Below are positions 11,735 to 20,559 of a stretch of DNA of 64,000 bases, piece after piece. The notes beneath the pieces were generated by a model that did not search any database, was not told the DNA's origin, and worked only from the letters and a program-made list of their open reading frames with translations. This stretch comes from Armigeres subalbatus (lineage: Eukaryota; Arthropoda; Insecta; Diptera; Culicidae). The stretch spans positions 224,922,307 through 224,986,306 of the forward strand of contig NC_085141.1 in the NCBI RefSeq assembly GCF_024139115.2. The letters run 5' to 3'. Each line of letters starts with the position of its first letter. Position 1 is the stretch's first letter. The position numbers and the translations under genes are program-made.

Positions 11735-11866
11735 TGAGTTAATTCACAGAACGGGTCACAATGATTCCAGATTCCGTTTGGATCAGTATGTACCACATAC
11801 TTCATGTGAAATCAAAGCAATTATGGGAATGATATTTTCCGTAGGACCTATGGAATGGACAATGCT
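11735..11866 (+). repeat. Single degenerate unit of the 60-kb tandem family
   Basis: Words such as ATTCCAGATTCCGTTTGGATC, CAATTATGGGAATGATATTTT and GTAGGACCTATGGAATGGACA match the leader and units of the tandem array at 60.5-61.5 kb. One diverged unit therefore lies directly before the GGCCGAA/GAA-rich compound repeat. Confidence 0.6.
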
Positions 11867-11936
11867 GGGTCGTTAGGCCAAAGGTTATTAGGGCGAAGGC
11901 ACATAGCGAAGGTCATTAGGCCGAATGAGAACTGAA
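11867..11936 (+). repeat. GGCCGAA-type minisatellite, short left flank
   Basis: Three or four degenerate units (GGTCGTTAGGCCAAAG, GGTTATTAGGGCGAAG, GGTCATTAGGCCGAAT) belong to the same ~17-bp family as the array at 18.8-19.3 kb. They border the long purine tract, and two more units close it at ~13,010-13,042. Confidence 0.8.
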
Positions 11937-12998
11937 GAGTGAGAAGTGAGTAGTGCGAAGTGAGGAAGAAGTAGAACGGTAAAAGAAAAAAAAGGAAAAA
12001 GAAGTAAGAAGGAAGAAGAAAGACGGAATAAGGAAGGAGAAAAACGGAATAAGGAAGAAGGAAGAAGGAATCAGTGAAAAGGCAGAAGAAAGATGGAAGA
12101 CGGAAGAAGAAAGAGGAAAGAATGAAGAAGGAAAAAGGAAAAAAAGAAAAACGAAGGAAGAAGAAAGAAAGAAGAAGAAAGAAGGAAGAAGGAAGGAGAA
12201 AAAAGAAGGAAGAAAACGGAAGAAAGGATAAGGAAGAAGAAAGAAAGAAGAAGGAAGAAGAAAGAAGCAAGAAAAAAGAAGGAAGAAGAAAGGAAGCAGG
12301 AAGAAGGAAGATGGAAGATGGAAGAAGGAAAAAGGAAGAAAGAAGAATGAAGAAGGAAGAAGGGTGAAAGATAAGGAAAGGAGGAAGAAGAAAGAAGCAA
12401 GTAGGAAGAAGAAAGAAGGAGAAAGGAAAAAAGAAGGAAGTAGGAAGAAGAAAGAAGGAAGACGGGAGAAACAAGGAAGAGGGAAGAAGAAAGAAGGAAG
12501 AAAAAAGGAAGAGAGAAGAAGAAAGAAGGAAGACGGGAGAAAGAAGAGAGAGAAGAAGAAAGAAGGAAGAAGGAAAAAGGAAGAAGGAAGAACGAGGTAG
12601 AGAGAAGGAAGAAGGAAGAGAAAAGCAGGATGAAGGAAGAAGAATGAAGGAAGAAGGAAGAAAAAATAAGGAATAAGAAAGAAGTAAGAAAAAAGGAAGA
12701 GAGAAGAAGAAAGAAGGAAGAAAGAAGGAAGACGGGAGAAAGAAGAGAGAGGGAAGAAGAAAGAAGGAAGAAGGAGGAAGGGAGAAGGAAGAAGAAAGAA
12801 GGATGAAGGGAGAAGGAGGAAGGAATAAGGAAGAAGAAAGAAGGAAGAAGGAAGAAAAAAGCAGGATGAAGGAAGAAGAATGAAGGAAGAAGGAAGAAAG
12901 AAGAAGGAATAAGAAAGAAGGAAAAAGGAAGAAGGATGAGGGAAAGAGGAAGAAGAAAGAAGACAGATTGAAGAAGGAAGATGCAAGAAGGGAGAAGA
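11937..12998 (+). repeat. 1-kb polypurine GAAGAA/GGAAGAA tract
   Basis: About 1,060 bp is almost pure purine on the + strand, made of degenerate GAAGAAAGAAGGAAGAAG units. It opens with TGAGAAGTGAGTAGTGCGAAG, a word also found inside the 19.3-kb GGCCGAA cluster. The very long open frames it produces (up to 385 codons of Ser/Phe/Leu on the - strand) are artefacts of the stop-free composition. Such tracts can adopt triplex DNA and are prone to replication slippage. It is bracketed by GGCCGAA units on both sides. Confidence 0.95.
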
Positions 12999-13004
12999 AA
13001 CACA

Positions 13005-13042
13005 AAGCTGGTCATTAGGCCGAATGGCCATTAGGCCGAATT
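13005..13042 (+). repeat. GGCCGAA-type units closing the purine tract
   Basis: Two units (GGTCATTAGGCCGAATGG, CCATTAGGCCGAAT) mirror the left flank. They show that the purine tract is embedded within a GGCCGAA minisatellite. Confidence 0.8.
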
Positions 13043-13106
13043 AACAAAAAGAAGCAGTAAGGGAAAATGATAAGTTCTTTTTTCAACTTGAAGGGGTAAG
13101 TCCATG

Positions 13107-13466
13107 TAGCCAGAAGTTCTTTTAAGAGTAAGTTTTTCGCTTAAACAGCTTACTTGGGCGGTAGCGGAGGCCAGTGTGTCCAAAAAGGCTTTGTTGCAAT
13201 TGCGGAAGGTGCCGATGAACTCCGTTTTTTTTCGGCAGACAGGAAGACTCATTTGTACCTGAGGGTCAGCAAATATTTTATATTTTCACTTACGTGAAAC
13301 AGGAAAATCTATTCAGGTTCAAATGAGTCTTCCTGTCTGCTGAAAGCAACGGAGTTCATCGACACCTTCCGCAATCGCAACAAAGCCTTTTTGGACACAC
13401 TGGCCTCCGCTACCGCCCAAGTAAGCTGTTTAAGCGAAAAACTTACTCTTAAAGGAACTTCCGGTT
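13107..13466. repeat. Inverted repeat, ~155-bp arms
   Basis: Arms at 13,107-13,261 and 13,314-13,466 are close reverse complements. Shared words include TTAAGAGTAAGTTTTTCGC, TTACTTGGGCGGTAGCGGAGG and GGAAGACTCATTTG. The spacer is ~52 bp. Both arms share one open frame (FRNxNKAFLDTLASATAQ), so it may derive from coding sequence, perhaps the ORF1 of the nearby R1-type fragment. That link is an inference. The arms would form a stable hairpin if transcribed. Confidence 0.75.
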
Positions 13467-13825
13467 ACTTGGGCGGTAGCCCAAACGTTGCCACCTGTGT
13501 CCCGAATGGTCTCATACGAAGGCGGACCTTTCACGACGCTACCTCGATGCCACACTCCGACCTGACGGTTGGTGATAAGATTTTTCGCCACCGTAACGTA
13601 ACTTCAATCAGCTGCTTACACTAGCAGGTCAATTCTGCACGCAGAGCTTTCACCTTCATGCCGTCCTCTGGGACTTCTGTGATAGCCTCTTATACGCGAC
13701 GATGAAACTGGGCTCTCTTTTTGTGCACCAGGATCATCTCCCTGGAGCGTCTCAGCACTACGCATCGACTTGAGGACGCTCGCTTATTTGCCCTTATCCG
13801 TTTTGAATAACAAAACCTTCCTCTC
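13467..13825 (+). other. Possible degraded ORF1 of the R1-type fragment
   Basis: The stretch is compositionally like the R1 fragment that follows and contains short open segments, but no motif is clear. It may be the 5' part of ORF1 of the same element. No other feature is visible. Confidence 0.3.
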
Positions 13826-14645
13826 TGTCGTTGAGGGCGGAAGTGACCCTCCAGTGCAAGCAACTGGACGAGGTCACGAACGCGGACGACGTCGTCTCTG
13901 CCGTTAGAGACCAGTCCGGTACAGAGGTCGACAAGACCTCTGAACGCCTAAGAGGCCAAAAAGGTAATGGAGCGAGGGAAGTTGAAGATCGGCTGGTCAG
14001 TATGCCCAGTGAGCAAACTCCAGCCGCCTTCAGTGGACAGGTGCTATCGGTGCTTAGAGTTGGGACACAAATCCTACAACTGTAAGGGCCCAGACCGTAG
14101 CAACCTGTGTCGTCGTTGTGGTGAGGAAAGGCACAAGGCGTATGAATACGATAAGGCTCCAAAGTGCCTCATCTGCAAAAAGCAAGCCTGTTACCACGTC
14201 ATGGGTGGGTCTTCGTGTCCCATTGGAGAGAAAAATAAGAATAAGCTGCGCAAGTAACACAGCTGAATCTTAACCCCTGTGCAACTGCCCAGCAGCTGCT
14301 GTGGCAGTCGGTCTCTGAGTCGAGGACCGATGTCGCCCTCCTCGCCCTCCGACCCGTACAACGTCCCTGTCGATAACGGGAATTGGGTGGCGGACGGGTC
14401 TAGGATGGTGGCTATTAGCACAACGGGGCGGTATCCGATCCAAGAGGTAGTACACTGTTCTGCTGAGGGTGCCGCGATAGCCAAGACTAAGTTCTATCGT
14501 AGCTGCTATGCCCCACCAAAGTGGCCAACAGGAACAGTTCAACAACCTGACCTAGTGGGTCGTAAGCCGATCGTCATAGCAGGAGATTTTAACGCTTGGG
14601 CAGTAGAGTGGAGCAGCCACTGCACCAATCAAAAGTTTATGGCGT
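13826..14645 (+). pseudogene. R1-clade non-LTR fragment: gag zinc knuckles and endonuclease
   Basis: ORF1 segments read RAEVTLQCKQLDEVTNADD and then a zinc-knuckle block in the frame 13,967-14,257. The block has CYRCLELGHKSYNC (a complete CCHC box), CRRCGEERHKAYEY (final Cys replaced by Tyr) and a last box from CLICKK to SSC. ORF2 starts near 14,280 with a damaged N-terminus, SDPYNVPVDNGNWVADGSRM and the catalytic motif VIAGDFNAWAVEW near 14,575-14,610. A large internal part of the endonuclease is missing and the RT is absent. The organisation matches the R1 clade and the fuller copy at 31-35.7 kb. Confidence 0.8.
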
Positions 14646-14899
14646 AGATCGTGCATCGTAGGTATTTAAAACTAACAATTTTTAATATTTTATGTGCTTG
14701 AATATTACCTCAAGATATACTTTTTTCTCAAATTTATGCTGTAAAAATATCATTGAAAGGCATTCATGAAATTTCGGCGAAAAATTTAGTTATATGTTTA
14801 AAAGTCGGATAGTGCAAAACCCGTTTTAGCTTATCATAAACACTGAAGGAGCCGAAAAATCGTCATTAATCAATCACAGTCGAAAGCAACAATCAATAA
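14646..14899. other. Short AT-rich spacer, nothing recognised
   Basis: About 250 bp of AT-rich DNA between the R1 fragment and the GGCCGAA-type array. Confidence 0.4.
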
Positions 14900-15242
14900 T
14901 GGCCGACAAACTATTAGGCCGAAACCCATCTGGCTGAAAATGTCATTTACCCGGAATGGGCATACGGCTGAAAATGTTGTTCGGCCAAACTGATCATATG
15001 GCCGAATATGTCATTTGGCCGAAATTGTAGAAAAAGCAATTTGGCTGAAAATGTAATTTAGCCAAAATTGACATACGGGAAAACTGATCCTTTGGCCGAA
15101 ACGGTCGTGTTCACCAAAAGACATTTTCGGACAAACGGAATTTTCGCGAAAACGACCTGTTAGGGCAAACGTCTTTTCGGTCAAATTGACCGTATGGCCG
15201 AAGTTTTTCATAAAATGGCCGAAGTTTTTTTGGTATGGCCGA
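14900..15242 (+). repeat. Degenerate GGCCGAA minisatellite
   Basis: Roughly 17-20 degenerate units of the form (T)GGCCGAAA-TGTCATT run through this stretch (ATGGCCGAATATGTCATTTG, GGCCGAAATTGTAG, TTTGGCCGAAACGG). It is more diverged than the 18.8-kb array and changes directly into the AATTCC-rich repeat. Confidence 0.8.
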
Positions 15243-15720
15243 AGTTTTTCATAAAAAAATTAAAAAATTCACGTAGAATTTTGTGGAAATTCCGGAAAAA
15301 ATCCGCGTAGTAATACTGAAAAACATTCCATACTAATTAAAAAAAAATCCTTGAAAATACTAATCAATTTTCCTTGGAAATCCTCAATAATTTGCAGTTG
15401 AAATTCAAAGTTTTTTTTTGTTGAAATCTACATTTTGTTCGAAATGTATATTTCAACAAGGAATTCTTTGATTTTTTTTCCTGTAGAATTTTATGAAGAA
15501 TTTCTCCTGAAAATTCCAGAGAGTTTCCTGTGAAAACTTCTAAGAGTTTCCCGGAACTATTCCGAAGATTTTTTTTATGGAAATTATGAAGAAGGTCCAT
15601 TGAAATTTCTGAAGAAGACTCATTGGAAATTCCGAACAATTTCCCATAGAAATTTGAAACAATTTCCTGTGAAAGTTGTTAAGAATTTCCCATTGAAATT
15701 TCGAAGAATTTTACTCAAAT
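15243..15720. repeat. Degenerate GGAAATTC/GAATTTCC-rich repeat
   Basis: Many short blocks such as TGGAAATTCCGG, TTTCCTGTGAAA and AATTTCCCATTGAAATTTC recur every ~20-30 bp. Similar repeats occur at 49.06-49.16, 52.35-52.66 and 55.34-55.8 kb, several of them beside GGCCGAA DNA or SINEs. No coding role is visible; the small open frames follow the repeat. Confidence 0.65.
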
Positions 15721-15721
15721 C

Positions 15722-15862
15722 TTCGTCTTTTTCTTCTTCTCACTGGCATTACATCCCCCACTATGACATTGCCGCCTCGAAGCACTTCCAAAGTTTGCTC
15801 AGGTTAGCTTCATTAAGCACTTCCACAGTTATTAACTGTGAGGTTTCTAAGCCACCAAAATT
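15722..15862 (-). mobile_element. tRNA-related SINE, 3'-end fragment
   Basis: The words CTTCTTCTCACTGGCATTACAT, GACATTGCCGCCTCG, CATTAAGCACTTCCACAGTTA and TTAACTGTGAGGTTTCTAAGCC match the body and tail of the SINE seen at 58.43-58.65 kb and 52.7-52.8 kb. In the - orientation the element ends with a GAA-rich tail. The tRNA-like head is missing and a small internal duplication is present. Confidence 0.8.
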
Positions 15863-15903
15863 ATGTCAAACGTCGCCGCTATGATTTTCGGACACATCTT
15901 TGC

Positions 15904-16142
15904 AATTCAAGACAAAATTTTCAAAACGACTTATCTGCTTTTGTAAACAAAGATTCAAACGACGATTTGACGAATCTGATAGCTCTCCCACGCAAACCAA
16001 CACCATCAATAGGTAGGTGAAGAACTCCGCTATCTGTTGATGGTGTTGGTTTGCGTGGGAGAGCTATCAGATTCGTCAAATCGTCGTTTGAATTTTTGTT
16101 TACAAAAGCAGATAAGTCGTTTTGAAAATTTTGTCTTGAATT
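15904..16142. repeat. Inverted repeat, 106-bp arms
   Basis: Arms at 15,904-16,009 and 16,037-16,142 are almost perfect reverse complements with a 27-bp loop. Shared words include AATTCAAGACAAAATTTTC, GACGAATCTGATAGCTCTCC and CACGCAAACCAACACC. The flanks show no certain target duplication. The high identity suggests a recent inverted duplication or a foldback element. Confidence 0.8.
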
Positions 16143-16391
16143 AATTGGTGCATATTCCCCGCCATCCACTCCTAACTTCACTTTTCTGGTGGGAGGCTGA
16201 AACTTGCATTTGAAGCGTTACCTACACAGCGGAGTGAGGAAATTAGGAGGGTATTCGTTGAATCAAAATTTGTATGAAGCTGAACCATTGCAAATCTTAT
16301 TCCGTGATACATCACGTAAAGATGTTTCTCTAGCATTAAGGGCTACCATGAGCTTCATATTGCCAAATATCCTTTACCTCAAGTATAACTA

Positions 16392-16603
16392 GGAGAATTG
16401 TTCCGTTTTACATCTTACTGAACATATATTCATCTCATCGCAAAACATAGAACTATAGCCATCTTTTCGCTTCTTTTTCCTAACAAGCGTGCTCACTGCT
16501 GAAAAAATAACAAAAATAACTAACAAATCATTTTTTGTTTCTTTGCTTTGTTTTTGATTGGACGAATATGAGAGCTATAAGATGAAGTACCGAATAGTTC
16601 CTC
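16392..16603 (+). mobile_element. MITE family A (GGGGAAC...GTTCCCC), copy 1
   Basis: A 212-bp element with ends GGAGAATTGTTCCG and CGAATAGTTCCTC, flanked by TA on both sides. Its body (ACATATATTCATCTCATCGC, GCGTGCTCACTGCTGAAAAAAT, GCTTTGTTTTTGATTGGACG) matches the copies at 19,549-22,325, 36,367-36,574 and 49.6 kb. No coding sequence. TA duplication and short inverted ends fit a Tc1/mariner-type MITE. Confidence 0.85.
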
Positions 16604-16607
16604 TACG

Positions 16608-16771
16608 TTATGCAAGGATGGCTTATAAGGAAACGAAATAAAAACTTTCTCAAGAGCACCTTCTTTTTCCACCTTGCATTTGCAAGGACTCAGGTAGCGA
16701 GTTAGGATACGTTGGCTTTCGGTTAGGATGCACATCAAACACGTGGCATCTCCACTACATTCGCACGACAT
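16608..16771 (-). other. Possible first coding exon, Cys-rich, minus strand
   Basis: On the - strand an ATG at 16,771 opens a frame starting MSCECSGDATCLMCILTESQ and continuing RILTRYLSPCKCKVEKEG for ~55 codons before it enters MITE A. The region just upstream (16,772-17,090) is unusually GC- and CpG-rich, as insect promoters or first exons can be. I recognise no family, and no strong splice donor is evident (candidates are weak). It could equally be chance. Listed as a lead only. Confidence 0.25.
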
Positions 16772-17090
16772 GGTGGGCGCGAAATCTTGTCTCCAAGGAT
16801 TCGCCCATTTTACCGCCCGACCTGCATACTCGAGAAAAGGGAAGCGGGCGGGCGGTCGTGTGCGCGCGCATACCCCCTGCTTCGGGCGAATATCCTTTTG
16901 TGATGATGTGTGGAAAGCCTCGCACCACGGCATAGCCAGTGTTCCGGCGATGAGACTTTTCCGTTCGGCTCTCTGTACGGGATAGATCGCGACGCAGGAA
17001 AGTCGTATTTTTGTCGCGTTCCTTTCGAGTGTCTTTCCTCCATGGACGGTGTCGTTGGAAAAATAGATTATCCATTTTAGTGCGTGGCCC
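16772..17090. promoter_or_regulatory. CpG-rich block, possible promoter or 5'UTR
   Basis: The segment has clusters of CG dinucleotides (GCGGGCGGGCGGTCG, TGCGCGCGCATAC, GATCGCGACGC) that contrast with the AT-rich surroundings and with the transposon sequences. No TATA box or clear initiator was identified. It may be the promoter/5'UTR of a gene on either strand. Confidence 0.25.
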
Positions 17091-18087
17091 AGTGCATCAA
17101 TCTGATAAGCACATAGTTAGCGTTTTACCATAAAGGTCCCAAGTGCTGGTAAGAATACTATTATTGTGGTTAGGGAAAACATCATTGGTGAAAACGATAG
17201 TAACATGAAGGAAAAATCGAATTTTCATCCTGTCTTGTTGGAGGTTCATCAGGATTATAAAAGATTGGCCCTGGCTACTAACACTTACGCAGGAGCAGCC
17301 TATTGAACAGCACTTATACTGTCGAGTGCCATTGTTCGTGGCACATGACATTGGGGATGGCAGTGTGCGAAAATTATTGCACAGAAATCGTAATCCTTAG
17401 TCTGCATTCTGCAATGGTGTTGGGGAAAATGACTTTGAGACTGGTGCGTTTGTAGTAATTTGTGGTTACTGGTAAATAGTGATGCTGGGAGACGCTTATG
17501 ACATATGATAAACATAACATGACGATAAAGCTGAATCATTCCGGAGATTTGAAATTAATCCAAACGGAGCTCTAGTCAAATAATTTGAACTGAACTCAAT
17601 ATCTGCATTCAATGTGAACAATTGTGAGTAAATCAATATGATTATAATGTTCTGTTATTGAAGAAAACAAAACAAAAGCTTGACTACATGGCCTTCATAA
17701 GATCATCTATTGCCTTTTACAAACCAGAAAATACCTTAAATGTTTATTTTAATTTAACAACTACTATTTTTTGACAATCATCGAAAAATCATTAAAAGCA
17801 TAGAATGTCGTACACATATATAGAGTCTGTCAGTGGCTGAGCATGTTCACATATATATTCACATGTAAGCTAGCAATTAACCTTGAGGGCACATATTAAC
17901 GTGATAGTAGTAGAAAGTGTCTCACAGTGCTACATTGGAATCAACAATATCCTCGCATCATTTTTTTAAAACGTTTGTGGTTTTTACTAATTTTATTAAA
18001 TCAACTCAGCAATGCCGACTATGCTTGGAGGTTCCCAACAAACGATTTAAGCTGAACAAACACTAAGTGTACTGAAAGGCTATATCA
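17091..18087. other. No gene seen
   Basis: Ordinary AT-rich sequence. Small open frames on the - strand (17,097-17,539) lack recognisable motifs. Confidence 0.4.
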
Positions 18088-18215
18088 GCGGTTCTCAACC
18101 TGGGGTACGTGTCCCCCTGGGGGTACCTTCGCTGGTTTCAGGGGATACCTGAGACAAAAATGCATAATGGCTGATGTTGTATTGAATTTCAAACATAAAT
18201 AAAAAATCCATCATT
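18088..18215 (+). mobile_element. hAT-type left end, truncated copy
   Basis: It starts CAGCGGTTCTCAACCTGGGG and continues with GGTACCTTCGCTGG and CAAAAATGCATAATGGCTGA. This matches the left end of the complete element at 19,742-22,294. No matching right end follows, so this is a 5' remnant. CAG(C/T)GGTTCTCAACC is a well-known type of hAT terminal inverted repeat. Confidence 0.8.
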
Positions 18216-18840
18216 ATATAATAACAAAGTGGAACACAACGCAAGTTTTCATCGATATTAGGGCATTGTCATCTACAAATTATGTTGACACATAGGGTAG
18301 AAGCACTATATTTCGCCACCCTAAATATACGCAAAATTGTCGCAAAATCCAAAAAATCTAATTCCTGAGAGGTGTTGGGATTATCTGATTTAATAATGAC
18401 GATCAATTTTTGCTAATTTATATAAATATGCCGTTTATGTAGCAAATATTCTGATTCATTTTTGGCCACACATTTTCAATTTTCGCCACCTCCGTGATCT
18501 AGTTTTCGCCACCCCTTTCTTGTCCTCTTGAAATTATAGTTTAAACGGATATTGAATCCACTAACGCCCGGAGTTTAGGCAATACATATTGCTTATCGGA
18601 TTCTTGAACAAATTGATGTTTCGGGAACAGTAGGTTGTTGGTCCAGGGTTCCCTATCCACCGGGATGGGGCTGCCATCTTAGGTATAGTTTCCGGGGAAT
18701 AGCATTTCATACTCAGCCGTAGGAAGCCAGAACAGACGCTGTTGGAGCCGCACCTCCTTGGTGATACATATTGCGTGCCCACAAAATCTGTTTTAAATAG
18801 ACGAATTCAAAAAATAAGAAGAAGACAACCGATGCTGTAA
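18216..18840. other. No gene seen
   Basis: AT-rich at first, then a mixed stretch at 18,560-18,790 with a 73-codon open frame on the - strand that I cannot assign. TTTTCGCCACC words recur three times near 18,310-18,520. Confidence 0.35.
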
Positions 18841-19268
18841 TTTGACCGAAAGCGTCATTAGGCCGAATGGGTCATTTGGCCGAAAGGGTGTTTTGGCCGA
18901 AAGTCATTCGGCCGAATGGGTCATTTGGCCGAAAGGGCCGTTTGACCGAAAGGGTCGTTTGGCCGAAAGGGTAGTTTGGCCGAAAGGGTCATTTGACCGA
19001 AAGGATCATTAGGCCGAAAGGGTAGTTTGGCCGTAAGGGTCATTTGGCCGAAAGGATCATTAGGCCGAAAGGGTTATTTGGCCGAATGGGTCATTTGGCC
19101 GAAAGGGTCATTTAGGTCATTTAGCCGAAAGGGTCATTTAACCGAAGGGTCATTTGGCCGAAAGGGTCATTTGGCCAAAAGGGTCGTTTGGCCGAAAGGG
19201 TCATTTGGCTTAAAGGGTCATTTGGCTTAAAGGGTCGTTTGGCCAAAAGGGTCATTTGGCCGAATAGG
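18841..19268 (+). repeat. GGCCGAA minisatellite (17-bp unit GGTCATTTGGCCGAAAG)
   Basis: About 25 tandem copies of a 17-bp unit run through this stretch, with variants at the third to ninth positions (CATTAGG, CGTTTGG, TAGTTTGG). Related, more diverged arrays occur at 11.87, 13.01, 14.9 and 54.56 kb. The unit produces repetitive frames on both strands (for example VIWPKGSFGRKGHLA) that are not genes. Confidence 0.95.
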
Positions 19269-19490
19269 TCATTTGAAAAGAGAGAAATTAGAAATGAGAA
19301 GAGAGACGTCTCACTTCTCACTCTTCATTTTTCTCTTCACGCTGTAAAAAGTGAGAAGCGCGAAATGAGTAGTGAGACGTCTCACTACCCACTTTGCAGA
19401 CGTCTCACTTCTCAATCCTCATTTCTTCACGACCCTTTCGGCCGAATGGGTTTCGACCAAATGACCCTTCCCCCATCTGCCCTAAATGAT
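19269..19490. repeat. GAGACGTCTCACT palindromic repeat between GGCCGAA units
   Basis: Three copies of AGACGTCTCACT with neighbouring GAGAAGTGAGTAGTGAGA-like words form overlapping palindromes (19,300-19,410). GGCCGAA units resume at 19,431-19,470. The same GAGAAGTGAGTAGTG word starts the purine tract at 11,937, which ties the two loci to one compound repeat. Confidence 0.8.
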
Positions 19491-20033
19491 GTTTGAAATC
19501 CAATGGTTTTTTTTTAGAAAACTGTGTAGCCCAACTGCCCAGCATATAGGGGAACTGTTCCGTTTTCCATCTCACTAAACATATATTCATCTCATTGCAA
19601 AACAAAGAAATACAGCACCAATTTCGTCGCTTATTTTTGTTAACACGCGTGCTCACTGGTGAAAAAAATCACAAAAATATGAAACAAACCAAATTCCTTT
19701 TCATTGCTTTGTTTTTGATGGGATGAAAATAGGAGCTATGGCAGCGGTTCTCAACCTGGGGTACATGTACCCCTAGTGGTACCTTCGCTGGACCCAGGGG
19801 GTACCTCGAACAAAAATGCGTAATGTCGGATGAATTACAATTTTATTCAAAACTTATTGATAAAGTTTTGATAATTTTTTATTTTTTTATTTCAAAACCT
19901 TGTCTTGTTACATAATAATATGCAAGGCGATTAGGAAATCATGGCTCATTGAATCCTGCCCTCCACAACCAATAGAATGGATGAAAGGCTGCATGACAAA
20001 AGATCAAAAGGGAAAAACCTGGAACAATTTATT

Positions 20034-20305
20034 TATTTATTACCAGACTAAGGCCAGGGTATCCTGTGCTGTACATAAAAGTCTTCTCCATTCAGCTCGG
20101 TCCATGGCTGCACGTCACCAACCACGCAGTCTGCGGAAGGTCCGCAAATCGTTCTCCACATGATCGATCCATCTTGCCCGCTGTGCACCTCGCCTTCTTG
20201 TTCCCGTCGGATCGTTGTCGTGAACCATTTTCACCGGGTTACTGTCCGACATTCTGGCTACGTGCCCGGCCCACTACAGTCTTCCGATTTTCGCTGTGTG
20301 AACGA
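20034..20305 (-). pseudogene. RTE 3'-end fragment within the hAT element
   Basis: Read on the - strand, this segment encodes the final part of the RTE ORF (SDSNPVKMV near 20,250; DPTGTRRRGAQRAR-type sequence near 20,200) and ends with the GGCCTTAGTCTGGTAATAAATAAAT tail at ~20,034-20,055. It closely resembles 29,090-29,335 in antisense. It is 5'-truncated with small changes. Confidence 0.85.
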
Positions 20306-20559
20306 TATGGATGGTTCATGATTCACTCGAACGAAACCGTGTATGCAATCTACCTGATCAAAACAGAATGTTGAATAATATCTTAAGAATATGTTTCTTG
20401 ACTAAAATCTAGAGTCTGTGAGATTATTTTCATCGGCTTTTTTCGGTTCACCGAGAGAAGCCGATGAACATAATCTCACATGATTAGAATTGGTGATGAT
20501 CTCTTTTAAACATTAAATCTAGAGTCTACAGATTTGGAACCCTCCATCTGAGAGACATG

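Noticed and set aside
11848..13031. Three very long - strand open frames (314-385 codons) rich in Ser, Phe and Leu
   Set aside because: They are a by-product of the purine tract, which lacks stop codons in the pyrimidine strand. All three frames are open and no domain is present.
18561..18782. 73-codon - strand frame, GC-richer than its surroundings
   Set aside because: I suspected an LTR-element pol fragment but could not identify any family motif.
18841..19270. CRISPR array
   Set aside because: The units abut without unique spacers, the repeats are degenerate and the setting is a eukaryotic genome.
19027..19496. Repeating frames (VIWPKGSFG and others) on both strands
   Set aside because: They follow the 17-bp GGCCGAA unit and shift between frames. 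No start context or conservation can be expected.
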